Source: Flavobacterium sp. YO12 (GTDB lineage: Bacteria > Bacteroidota > Bacteroidia > Flavobacteriales > Flavobacteriaceae). From it: a stretch of 35,276 nt of DNA. A program made the position numbers and the translations under genes. Of this stretch, positions 15,771 through 24,488 are shown in pieces (positions within the stretch are counted from its first letter, which is position 1; the number at the start of each line of letters is the position of its first letter). The stretch is from NCBI RefSeq assembly GCF_004119495.1, contig NZ_NRQU01000049.1, positions 1 through 35,276 on the forward strand, written 5' to 3'. Below the pieces are notes generated by a model. That model was given only the letters and a program-made list of their open reading frames with translations. It was not told the DNA's origin and did no database searches.

Positions 15771-17243
15771 TTATCTCGGAGCCAGTTTGTTATAAGCCAA
15801 TTCATTACTAGGAATTGCCCAAACATAATTGCCTGCTGTTGGCAGCACTTCTGGAGCTACACCTGCATTTCCTGTTTTTCCTGGAAGAGTCTGCACGCGT
15901 CGCAATAAGTCTGGTGTACGGAATCCTTCGCCAACTAATTCTATTCTTCTTTCCGTTAAAATAGTGGCAATCAATTCGTCTTTTGTCGTAACACCAGTTG
16001 TAAAAACATAGGCGGCATCAGAACGATTTCGTACAGCAGATAATAAAGTTCTAGCCAAAGGAAGATTGTTATTCTGCGCAGCGGCTTCGGCATAGTTTAA
16101 TATGATTTCGGCGTATCTAATAACGGGTACAAAATCAGTAAAAGGAGCGCTGTTTTTCTTGAATTTGTTTAGCAGTTTCTGACCAGTTGAATTGGTAATT
16201 ACTAAAGCTTTTCTAGCATCTGTTGAGGTTGGCGAAGCAAAAACATCATTTGCAATAATTCCAGCACTATTAAAATAAAGAACTGGAGTTAAGTAATTTG
16301 GTCCTAGAGCACTTTGTAAACCTGGTGCTTCTGCAGCAGTTGTAAACGGAATGGTAAATATCGCTTCGCTACCTACATAAAGACCTCCAAAAACAGTTGC
16401 AATATTGGGCTCTAAACGATGTGTTAAACTTCCTGATACATATTGAAATGGTGCTGACTGCGGTACAATCTTACTTGCTTCTGAAACTACTTTTGCATAA
16501 TCGCCTTTACTTAAATAGGCTCTCGTTTTTAAGGCAATCGCTGTAGCTTTATGTGCTCGCGAAGCGTTAAGAATTGCAGTTGAATAACTTTCTGGCAAAT
16601 CAGCTTCGGCTTCGTCAAGATCTTTTAGTATTTGAGTGTAAACATCGGCAACCGAGCTAAAAGCGAAGTCATTAAGTCCGCCAGATGTGTTTCCTTTTAA
16701 GCGCAGCGGAAGCGCTGGCGCAGCACTATTTTGAGCGTAAGGTTTTGCATAAGTCTGCACTAAACTCAGGTACGAAATGGCTCTGATAAACTTGGCTTCG
16801 GCAATATAATTTTTGCGTAAATCATCGGTAACAACAGTTGTATTTGCTAAATTATCGATTAGTATATTCGAAAAATTAATCGCAGTATAAGCAACACTCC
16901 AAACAGAGTTTACAAAATCTCCAGATGAGGTTATAGACTGATTCCAAACATTGGCACCAGTTGAGTTATTTCCGTCATTTTGGCTAAATTCATTTCCTCG
17001 CTGCTCATTAAAAATAATGAATCGGCCGCCATACAATGACGGATTGCTTAATTGGGCATAAAGTCCATTTACCTGTGCCAAAATCTTGGCAGGTGTGCTA
17101 AAAGCAGTTTCTGTAGAAATACTTGTTTCCGGCACCGTATCTAAAGAATCATCACTGCATCCTGCCAATAATAGGGCTATAAATGGAGTAATAATAAAGG
17201 CTTTTGTGATGCTTTTTCTATAATTTTTATAATTGAAATTCAT
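15771..17243 (-). CDS. SusD/RagB family outer-membrane lipoprotein
   Basis: 490 residues with a lipoprotein signal and lipobox Cys29 (LLLAGCSDD). The N-terminal TPR-like region (TEPTS-type start ETSISTETAF, LYAQLSNPSLYGG) and the C-terminal SusD features (IRYAEIILNYAEAAAQ, LLSAVRNRSDA, ERRIELVGEGFRTPDLLRR) are clear. SusD proteins lid the partner SusC transporter and capture the ligand on the cell surface. It lies 34 bp after the SusC gene. Its partner is frameshifted, which makes the working state of this pair uncertain. The ligand is probably not a glycan, given the absence of glycoside hydrolases. Confidence 0.93.
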   Translation of the reverse strand: MNFNYKNYRKSITKAFIITPFIALLLAGCSDDSLDTVPETSISTETAFSTPAKILAQVNGLYAQLSNPSLYGGRFIIFNEQRGNEFSQNDGNNSTGANVWNQSITSSGDFVNSVWSVAYTAINFSNILIDNLANTTVVTDDLRKNYIAEAKFIRAISYLSLVQTYAKPYAQNSAAPALPLRLKGNTSGGLNDFAFSSVADVYTQILKDLDEAEADLPESYSTAILNASRAHKATAIALKTRAYLSKGDYAKVVSEASKIVPQSAPFQYVSGSLTHRLEPNIATVFGGLYVGSEAIFTIPFTTAAEAPGLQSALGPNYLTPVLYFNSAGIIANDVFASPTSTDARKALVITNSTGQKLLNKFKKNSAPFTDFVPVIRYAEIILNYAEAAAQNNNLPLARTLLSAVRNRSDAAYVFTTGVTTKDELIATILTERRIELVGEGFRTPDLLRRVQTLPGKTGNAGVAPEVLPTAGNYVWAIPSNELAYNKLAPR

Positions 17244-17277
17244 GATGTTTTTATTTAATGGTATAATTAATTAGCGC

Positions 17278-19713
17278 CTAGAAACCTACATTAAGACCTA
17301 ATGTAAATACAGATGAGTTAGCTGGCACGTTTTGATCTTTTCCAGAATTAATTGAATTTCCGTTTATTGAAATCTCAGGATCTGAACCTCTGTATTTAGT
17401 CCAAGTCAATAAATTTGATCCCTGAGCATATACTTTTGCAGATGAGATGTATTTATTAATCAATTCATTTTTAACTGGAATTCTGTAACTTAAAATGATG
17501 TTTTTAAGTTTTAAATACGATCCGTCTTCAACATAAGCTGAGTTGCTTGATGAGAAACCTCCAGAAAAACTATCGCCATACACTAGTTTTGGAACATCGG
17601 TAACTTGTCCCGGTGTTGTCCAACGGTCTTTTATGAAAGTTCCGTTGTTAAAAAAGCGCTGATCTGATAAAGTAGATCTTGTACCGTTGTACAATTTGTT
17701 TCCTCCAGAAAAAGTAAGTCCAATCGTTAAATCGAAATTTCGATAAGATAGATTATTGTTCAAACCACCATAATAAGTTGGCAAAGACGGGCCTTGAATA
17801 CGTCCGTCACGATAGTTGTCGATGGCAGGAGCTGCAGTACCGTTTAAATAGGTAAAAGCTTTTGTAAGTGCATTGTATTGCACCTCTTCGTTATTTGCAT
17901 TTACATAAACTCGGTTTCCGTTTTCAGGATTTACTCCAGTTGTTGGAACCGCAAAAATTGAACCTACCGAATAACCTTCTCTAGTAATATTCTGGATTCC
18001 GAAAGTGCTCAAAGCTGTTGGATAAATATCGCCGTATCCTCCAAGAGAAGTAACTTTGTTTTTGATCGTAGATAAATTCAAACTCGCATTCCATTGAAAA
18101 TCATTGTCATCAATAATATTCGCATTCACAGTAAGCTCAAAACCTTTATTGTAAAGAGAACCTACGTTTGCAGCAATAGAGTTATTTGGGATTCCTTGTG
18201 ATAACGCTTGAGGAGCATTTAAAATTAAATCGTTGATATTGTTTTTATAATAATCTGCTTCAATAGTAATTCGATTATTGAATAAAGCCAAATTAACTCC
18301 AAAATCAAACTTTTTGCTGGTTTCCCACTTTAAGTTAGAATTTCCAGATTGAGAGAAGTTAAGAGTAGGCACTCCTGCATAAGTTCCTGCTGTATATTGT
18401 GATAACGAAGCATAATCGTTCAATTCGCTGTTACCCACAATTCCGTAGCTGGCACGCACTTTAAAGGCATTCAGCACTTCTTTGATAGACGAGTTTTTAT
18501 AAAAATCTTCTTCAGATATATTCCATCCCACCGAAGCACCTCCAAAATTTCCCCATTTATTGCCGCTTGCCAATGCTGATAATCCGTCTCTTCTGAAGTT
18601 AAGATTCAATAAATATTTTTTGTCATAATCGTAAGCAATACTGCTGAAATAAGAAAGCAAAACATTTTCAGTTTGAACCGAAACACCAGGGCTTATAGTT
18701 GTAAATCCGCCTTGAAAACTGGTAAAAAACGGATCTGTAAGTCCTGTTTTTATTGCTCCCCAGCCATCAATTGTTCTAACATTTTTTTCCTGTCCTAAAA
18801 GCGCTTTTAAATTATGTTTTTCATTAAATACAATAGAGTAGGTAAGTGTATTAGTCCAGTTTGATCTTTGGTATTTTGTGTTCGAATTGGTAGCCGCTCC
18901 TTTGGTTGAAAAGCCGTCACCACTGTATGGGTTTCTAAATTCTTTGTTTTCGACAACAAAATTATTAATGCCGTAAACGGTCTTGAATTTTAAGTTTTTA
19001 AGGATTTCAAGTTCCGCATAAACACTTCCGATAAAAGTATTGTTCTCAGAAGTATTTTTGTCTAAATCTAAAATCGTCTGCAGGTTGTAAGCATTAAAAA
19101 CGCCTAATGATGGACTATTTGGACCATATCCAATATTTCCGTTGGCTGGATTTATGTTGTACGAACCATCAGCATTATAAACTGAAACGTTTGATGGCAA
19201 AATATAAGTAAGTCTTCCAAGCGGCTGCAATCCTATGTATTGTGTATTAACACTGTTTCCAGATGAAGAAGCAACAGAATTGGGAGTCGAAGAACCTGAA
19301 TTTGGTCCTGAATTCAGCGTATTATTATAAGAGAAATTAGTTCCTAAAATAAACGAATTAGTTACTTTTTGCTCAAAGTTTAGTCGAATTCCCTGTCTTT
19401 TAAATTCGTTAGTTTTCAAAATACCATTTTGATCTGAATAGTTTGCCGATACAAAATAGTTGGTAGAATTTGTCGCGCCAGAAAAACTCAAGTTGTGGTT
19501 TTGAGAAACACCTGTATGATAAGCAACATCATACCAATTAGTTTCTTGTGTAGATCCGTCAGCATTTTGTCCTAAAGCAAAACCAGGTGTAAGTCCGGCA
19601 TTTGTTCTAGCTTCATTTTTGATGGTTACATAATCCTGAGCGTTTAAAAGTTTTGGTAAATTATTGGCTTTGTTCCAGCTTACCCAAACATCATAATTAA
19701 TATTTACTTTTCC
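17278..19713 (-). pseudogene. SusC TonB-dependent transporter, 3' part after frameshift
   Basis: From the frameshift at about 19713 this frame continues the SusC plug and the complete beta-barrel. It begins GKVNINYDVWVSWNKANN right where the 5' part ends in a stop, runs through YVTIKNEARTNAGLTPG and NHNLSFSGATNSTNYFVSA, and finishes with a typical barrel end (SNLLTWTKYRGSDPEIS, FTLGLNVGF). There is no ATG in the first 70 codons (only a TTG at 19491), so it is not an independent gene. Joined to the 5' part by one extra base, the gene encodes about 1061 residues, in line with the 1043-residue paralogue at 31792-34923. It is either a true lesion, a sequencing error or a recoded gene. Confidence 0.88.
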
Positions 19714-20462
19714 TTTTTTCCTTTTTTAGTAGTAATTACAATAACTCCATTTGCTGCACGCGAACCATAAACTGCCGCAGCCGATGCATCTTTTAAAACA
19801 TCGATAGATTCAATATCATTCGGATTAATATCTGATAATGGATTATTGCCAATTGCTCCGCCTGCAGTTCCTGTAAATACGGTTACTCCATCAACAATAA
19901 TAAGCGGATATAACGAACTGGTGATAGAGTTTATTCCTCGAATTCTAATAACTGGAGTATTGTTTAACGAACCGCTTGGCTGTACAATATTTAGTCCTGA
20001 TGCCTGACCGCCCAATAATTGGTCAAAACTTTGTGCAGGACGATTTGCTATTTGTTTAGCATCGATTTTTGCAGTAGAACCTGTAAAGGTTTTTTTTGCC
20101 GAAGTTCCGTATCCTACAACAACAATTTCGTCTAATTTTTCTACCTGTTCAGTCAGTTTTATTACAATTGGACTTCCGTCTACTACAACTTCTTTAGGAA
20201 GATATCCGATATAGCTGATTTGTAATGTGTAAGGAAATTTTTGACCTGTTTGAAAATAAAATTTTCCGTCTAAATCTGTTTCTACGCCGTGAGTGGTTCC
20301 TTTAATGTTTACAGAAGCACCTATAACAGGCTGATTGGTTATTTGATCGACTATGGTTCCATTTAGTTTAGATTGAATTGTAGGCTCTGTGTTTTGAGCT
20401 TTAATTCCAACTGAGATAAACAAAATGCTAATCCATAAAATAAGTTTTGTACTTTTTTTCAT
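19704..20462 (-). pseudogene. SusC TonB-dependent transporter, 5' part before frameshift
   Basis: 252 residues: a signal peptide ending IKAQ, a CarboxypepD-regulatory-like domain (GTIVDQITNQPVIGASVNIKG, about 35-110), the TonB-box-like VVVGYGT and the plug domain up to ASAAAVYGSRAANGVIVITTKKGKK, where it stops early. The premature stop follows a run of six A (plus-strand T at 19714-19719) where seven would keep the normal KKGKKGKVN reading. The start is supported by a signal peptide and by leader similarity to the second SusC gene. This is the first gene of the cluster that ends with the encapsulin pair, so its integrity matters for the whole locus. Confidence 0.9.
19713..19719 (-). other. 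Frameshift site: in-frame A AAA AAG heptamer
   Basis: On the minus strand the zero-frame codons are GGA AAA AAG GAA, so the heptamer A AAA AAG is in the X XXY YYZ register known for -1 ribosomal slippage (as in E. coli dnaX). A -1 shift here leads straight into the downstream SusC frame. The same pattern would arise simply from loss of one A in a homopolymer. No clear downstream stimulatory stem was seen. Confidence 0.6.
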
Positions 20463-20537
20463 TCTTGGTAATAGGTTTTTGTAATTAAAAAATGCACAAA
20501 GAGGTTCGTTTAACCCCTTGTCTACATTGTTTTATTT

Positions 20538-20585
20538 TAGTGATAAATATTCTTTAATTCCGTCTTATTTCTGTTGCCGCAGAAA
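20538..20585 (-). promoter_or_regulatory. Conserved two-block leader element upstream of the first SusC gene
   Basis: On the plus strand, the 20-mer TAGTGATAAATATTCTTTAA (20538-20557) and the 19-mer ATTTCTGTTGCCGCAGAAA (20567-20585) recur exactly upstream of the second SusC gene at 35000-35046, with a spacer of 9 versus 8 bp. The second block contains the dyad TTTCTG-N6-CAGAAA. The element begins 76 bp upstream of the ATG here and 77 bp there. The sequence just before the two ATGs is also alike (TTAATTAC, then AAAAACC). It could be an operator plus promoter or a structured 5' leader. No exact TAnnTTTG box is seen in it. Confidence 0.7.
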
Positions 20586-21071
20586 CGTGTTTACGTGTAG
20601 TTGAAGTGGTTGTTTTTTGTCATGTTTGTTGGTGTTAGTTATTATTTTGATGATTTATGGTTATGATACAGCAATCCTTATTGATCCAAAAAGTATTGAA
20701 TCAAAACGATTAAATTATGTCAGTAAGAAACCTAAGGCTTTAAGAAAATCGTTTTTAAGGTTTTGTGGAAAAAACAATTAAAAACGAAATGTTTATGAAG
20801 AATTAACAACAGAAGCACATATAACGAAAAGTGTTATAGGTATACTTTTTAGGAAGAATAAAAGATGATATGCTAACGGTTGTTTTCAAAATACAGTTGT
20901 TTATAGTTTTAAACTCTACTAATTCTATAGACAAAGTTAAATTTAATATAATAAAAACCAAAAGTTTTTTAAATTTTATTTAAATATTTAGAAAACAGAT
21001 ACTTATAAAATGATAGGGGTTTGTGTTTAATTATCTGATTTATAGGTTTTTAAAAATAAAATATTTAAAAT
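20586..21071. other. Long AT-rich intergenic region without a gene
   Basis: About 490 bp between the first SusC leader and the terminator of the second cluster. I found no credible ORF, tRNA or known RNA motif. A short imperfect inverted repeat (AAAAGT-N11-ACTTTT) lies near 20826-20850. It probably holds upstream regulatory sequence for the SusC-encapsulin cluster. Confidence 0.5.
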
Positions 21072-21129
21072 AAAAAAAGACAAAAAAATAAGTTTGAGAG
21101 ATCTTTTTTTACTTATTTTTCTGTCTTTT
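21072..21129 (-). terminator. Rho-independent terminator of the sulfatase cluster
   Basis: On the minus strand a 19-bp A/T-rich stem with one mismatch (AAAAGACAGAAAAATAAGT at 21129-21111 pairing with 21093-21075) is followed by a T-rich tract. It lies 105 bp beyond the stop of the last sulfatase gene and separates the two large clusters. Confidence 0.75.
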
Positions 21130-21233
21130 AATGTTTTATGAAATGCGAAAATTGCTATTCTGATCTTTAAATTAATTAATAAAAGTTCTATGTGCTGGAA
21201 AAACTAGACGCAAGCTGTTTTTAATTTTAAAAA

Positions 21234-22889
21234 TCATTTTTTCAAAGCTGCACCGCCAGGCATAACTTCCGTTTTTAATTTAAACTTACTGTATTCAACA
21301 ACACCTGTTTTATCGGCCCAGTCAAAATATTTTGCGGAAAGATCATTTACAATTCCGAGGTTTTGCTGTGCTACATTATTTGTTTCGCCGCGATCTGTTT
21401 CAAGATCATAAAGTTCCCATTGATAGGCAGGATATGTCGAAACTAGTTTCCATTTTCCGTCTCTTACCGCTCTGTTTCCAGCTCTTTCCCAAAATAATGG
21501 AGCACCGCGATTTACTTCAGAAACATTGTCGAACAAAACGGGCAGCAAACTTTTCCCCGCTAACGGATTTGAGGTAACGCCATTGTATTCTGTTGGATAA
21601 GTAATCCCAGCCAATTCATAAAAAGTAGGAGCAAGGTCAATAATATGTCCTGTTCCTTTATCGATTCGTCCTGCTTTTATTTTTGATGGATACCAAGCGA
21701 TAAACGGCGAACTAAAACCGCCTTCATGCATATTGTTTTTATACTGCTGTAGTGGTGTGTTCGACAAGTAAGCCCAGTTTTGCTCTTGATAATCAAACGA
21801 TCCAGAAGTTCCAACCGGCCCGTCATTTCGAACTAAACCTCGCCCTAACGGATTGTAAGTATTAAAACCGCCTTGCGCACCATTGTCTGAAATGAAAATA
21901 ATTAAAGTGTTTTTATCCTTTTTTAAAGCTTTCAATTTGTTTAAAACTTTCCCCACATTTTGATCCATGTTGTCAACCATAGCGGCGTAAACCTCCATTT
22001 TTGCTTTCCAAAATTGTTTTTCATCATACGACAATTTACTCCATTCAGGAACTTCTGGATCTCTAGGAGCAACGGTTTGATTGGCTGGTAAAATTCCGTT
22101 TGCTTTAAGTTTTTCAATTCTTTTTTCTCTTAAAACATCCCAACCCTCGTCAAATTTTCCTCTGTATTTGGCAATATCAACTGGTTTTGCCTGTAAAGGC
22201 CAATGTGGAGCTGTAAAAGCGAGATACAAAAAGAAGGGTTTGTTCTCTTTGTTTTGCTCATCAAGAAAAGTGACAGCATTATTTCCTATTTCATCTGTAA
22301 AATAATAAGAATCGTCTTTTGGATGTAATTCTTCATTATTGCGAATCAATTTTACGGGATATGGCGTTTTTCCAAAAGGCAGCGGTTTGGTATCAAAATA
22401 GTTTGAAGCACCTTTTAAAATACCATAAAATTTATCAAAACCTCTTTGGTTTGGCCATTGCGATTGATCTTCAGATCCTACGTGCCATTTTCCAGAAAGT
22501 AAAGTGCTATAACCGCCGGAACGAAAAACCTCTCCTAAAGTCAATGATTCTTTATTTAAATAACCTTGGTAAGCAGGAAGTCCTAAATTGACATCAAAAA
22601 ATCCCATTCCGGCTTTATGCTGATATTGTCCCGTAAGTAACGAAGCACGCGTTGGTGCGCAAATCGAGTTATTGTAAAATTCGCGTAAACGTAAACCTTC
22701 GCTGGCGAGTTTATCGAGATAGGGTGTTTTAATTTCGGAACCATAATTTCCTAAATCAGAATATCCCATATCATCAACCATTATTAAAATAATATTGGGT
22801 TTTGTGGTTTCTTGAGTTGTTTTATTTTGTGCCGAAACTAAAGCTGTTGCGACGAACAGCAGGTTTAATGTAATAAGTGTTTTTTTCAT
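21234..22889 (-). CDS. Type I sulfatase (arylsulfatase family S1), exported
   Basis: 551 residues with a signal peptide (about 1-20, ending LVSAQ). The sulfatase core starts NIILIMVDDMGYSDLGNYG (Asp39/Asp40 as calcium ligands), and the formylglycine signature CAPTRASLLTG has Cys77, which maturation enzymes convert to the catalytic formylglycine. GKWHVG, APHWPLQ and FISDNGAQGG supply other active-site residues. The end fits a standard sulfatase C-terminal domain (KWKLVSTYPAYQWELYDLETD). It removes sulfate from esters in the periplasm. It is the last gene of the cluster headed by the second SusC/SusD pair and follows the YeiH-type gene by 213 bp. The natural ester (aryl or glycan) is not determinable. 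Confidence 0.95.
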   Translation of the reverse strand: MKKTLITLNLLFVATALVSAQNKTTQETTKPNIILIMVDDMGYSDLGNYGSEIKTPYLDKLASEGLRLREFYNNSICAPTRASLLTGQYQHKAGMGFFDVNLGLPAYQGYLNKESLTLGEVFRSGGYSTLLSGKWHVGSEDQSQWPNQRGFDKFYGILKGASNYFDTKPLPFGKTPYPVKLIRNNEELHPKDDSYYFTDEIGNNAVTFLDEQNKENKPFFLYLAFTAPHWPLQAKPVDIAKYRGKFDEGWDVLREKRIEKLKANGILPANQTVAPRDPEVPEWSKLSYDEKQFWKAKMEVYAAMVDNMDQNVGKVLNKLKALKKDKNTLIIFISDNGAQGGFNTYNPLGRGLVRNDGPVGTSGSFDYQEQNWAYLSNTPLQQYKNNMHEGGFSSPFIAWYPSKIKAGRIDKGTGHIIDLAPTFYELAGITYPTEYNGVTSNPLAGKSLLPVLFDNVSEVNRGAPLFWERAGNRAVRDGKWKLVSTYPAYQWELYDLETDRGETNNVAQQNLGIVNDLSAKYFDWADKTGVVEYSKFKLKTEVMPGGAALKK

Positions 22890-23102
22890 TTTAGTTGATA
22901 TTTTAATGCATTTGAAATGACAGGTGAAACTTTGATAATGTTTATATTCATGTTAGTTAGTTCATTCTGTTAGGCTTGGCGATGACAATAATGGATATTA
23001 TTTTTATTATTGGCTATATGTTTTATTTTGAGTGAAACGACTTTTATAAACAATCCAAACTATGTTTCTATCTGTTTAAAAAAATAGGTATTTAGGATTA
23101 AA
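22890..23102. other. Intergenic gap upstream of the last sulfatase gene
   Basis: 213 bp with no gene. I see no copy of the SusC leader element, no clear promoter box and no strong hairpin. Confidence 0.5.
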
Positions 23103-24365
23103 TCATTTATTAAACAGTAAAAAAGCAATAAGCAGCGTAACAATCACATTGAATAATTGTGCAATTAAAAAGGCATATAAAGGTTTTCGGCTGTTGTTGT
23201 TTAATAAATCTTTAAAATTGGTTTCGAGACCAATACTTGTAAAAGCTAGGGCAAACCAAATTCCCTGCAGATTTTTTAAACTGTCTTTTACTTCATCTCT
23301 AGTTTCGGCTGTAAGCAGGAAAGAAAAGAGTAAAGAGGCTGCAATAAAGCCAATTACGAATTTAGGAAAACGTTCCCAGATTACTTTTAAGGTTGGTTTA
23401 GATGCTGCAGCTTCAGCCGAAGAATTATGTGAATAAGTCCAATATACAGAGATTGCAAAAGCAGCAATTCCTAATAATACGTTTTGAGAGAATTTTACAA
23501 TAGTGCTGATTTTTAGAGCGGTTTCGCCAACTAATGAACCTGAAGCAACAACTGCTCCCGAGGTGTCGATGCTTCCGCCCAGCCATGCTCCCGTAACTTC
23601 TTCGGGAAAATTGAAATATTTGGCAATTATGGGCATAAAAATCATCATTGGAATTGCGGTTACCAATACAATCGAAATAACATAGGATAGCTTTTTTGAA
23701 TCGCCTTTGATGGCACCCGAGGTCGCGATCGCTGCAGAAACTCCGCAAATCGAAACAGCACTCGAAATCATCATCGTTAATTCGTCGTCGACTTTTAGTT
23801 TTTTACACAGCCAAAAAGCAAAATACCAAACGGATAAAACGACTATTAGAGCCTGAATTAATCCTAAAGAACCTGCTTTTAAAATGTCTGAAAAAATAAC
23901 ACTGGTTCCTAATAAAACCAATCCGATTTTGACAAATACTTCGGTAGAAAGTGCTGATTTGAACCAATCGGGAAGTTTAAAAAAATTGCTGATGGCTAAA
24001 CCAATAATTAAACTAAAAATTACGGCTTCGAGATTAAGTCCTTTTACGTCGGTATTTCCAGCAATAATGAGCGCAATAAGGGTTAATAGATAAACTATTG
24101 GAAATCCTAACAGAAAATGTTTTACTGATTTCCCAATTAAAAATGCTCCAAATGCTCCAATGATAATGAGATATAAAAATTGAAATAAGAGAATTTTGAG
24201 ATTTGCAGCGTCGAAGACATCAGCGAGTAAATCGGTTTGATTTGACCATTTGAAAACGGGAACTTCGGGTAGAAAAACAAATAGCGAAAGTCCGATTATT
24301 ATAAATCCGAGAATAACGACGGTCCAATCTTCGTGAATGGTGAATGTTTTGGTTTGGGTTGACAT
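23103..24365 (-). CDS. YeiH/UPF0324 family putative sulfate exporter
   Basis: 420 residues, with about eleven hydrophobic segments. Family signatures are visible: GLAISNFFKLPDWFKSALS, KIGLVLLGTSV, MISSAVSICGVSAAIATSGAI, and WLGGSIDTSGAVVASGSLVG. YeiH-type proteins are annotated as putative sulfate exporters and are repeatedly found in sulfonate and taurine catabolism loci. Here it sits between two sulfatase genes, which supports handling of excess sulfate or sulfite at the inner membrane. Transport direction and ion are not proven for the family. Upstream lie two palindromic repeats; downstream a 213-bp gap precedes the next sulfatase. Confidence 0.88.
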   Translation of the reverse strand: MSTQTKTFTIHEDWTVVILGFIIIGLSLFVFLPEVPVFKWSNQTDLLADVFDAANLKILLFQFLYLIIIGAFGAFLIGKSVKHFLLGFPIVYLLTLIALIIAGNTDVKGLNLEAVIFSLIIGLAISNFFKLPDWFKSALSTEVFVKIGLVLLGTSVIFSDILKAGSLGLIQALIVVLSVWYFAFWLCKKLKVDDELTMMISSAVSICGVSAAIATSGAIKGDSKKLSYVISIVLVTAIPMMIFMPIIAKYFNFPEEVTGAWLGGSIDTSGAVVASGSLVGETALKISTIVKFSQNVLLGIAAFAISVYWTYSHNSSAEAAASKPTLKVIWERFPKFVIGFIAASLLFSFLLTAETRDEVKDSLKNLQGIWFALAFTSIGLETNFKDLLNNNSRKPLYAFLIAQLFNVIVTLLIAFLLFNK

Positions 24366-24380
24366 TGTTTATTTTATTAT

Positions 24381-24407
24381 CCTTACAGGTTTTCAAAACC
24401 TGTAAGG
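24381..24407. repeat. Palindromic repeat, copy 1
   Basis: A 27-bp perfect palindrome with a 13-bp arm (CCTTACAGGTTTT, one central C, then the complement). A related copy lies 26 bp further on. This resembles a palindrome widely scattered between genes in flavobacteria. It is not followed by a T tract on the minus strand, so I do not call it a terminator. Confidence 0.8.
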
Positions 24408-24433
24408 TATTTATGTGTTATTGATTCTAAACG

Positions 24434-24460
24434 CTTAACAGGTTTTTAAAACCGGTTAGG
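24434..24460. repeat. Palindromic repeat, copy 2 (diverged)
   Basis: 27 bp, sharing CAGGTTTT and AAAACC with copy 1 but imperfect (outer arm CTTAACAGG against CCGGTTAGG). It lies 28 bp beyond the stop of the second sulfatase gene on the minus strand. Confidence 0.7.
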
Positions 24461-24488
24461 ACATCTAAATTTTGGTTTTGCTTATAGG

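Noticed and set aside
17278..19491. A separate short TonB-dependent receptor starting with TTG at 19491
   Set aside because: The same frame continues upstream with clear SusC plug sequence up to the frameshift, so the TTG is internal.
20538..20585. SusC leader as an S-adenosylmethionine riboswitch, because of the GGCAAC in the sense strand
   Set aside because: The order of elements is wrong for SAM-I (no TTATC-AGA-GGTGGAGGGA segment before GGCAAC), and I could match no other riboswitch consensus. It is reported as an unnamed conserved element instead.
23425..23748. 107-codon minus-strand ORF rich in Cys and Arg
   Set aside because: It lies wholly inside the YeiH gene in another frame, with composition typical of a shadow reading frame.
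24381..24407. Palindrome as the terminator of the second sulfatase gene
   Set aside because: No T tract follows on the minus strand, and a related copy nearby points to a dispersed repeat rather than a dedicated terminator.
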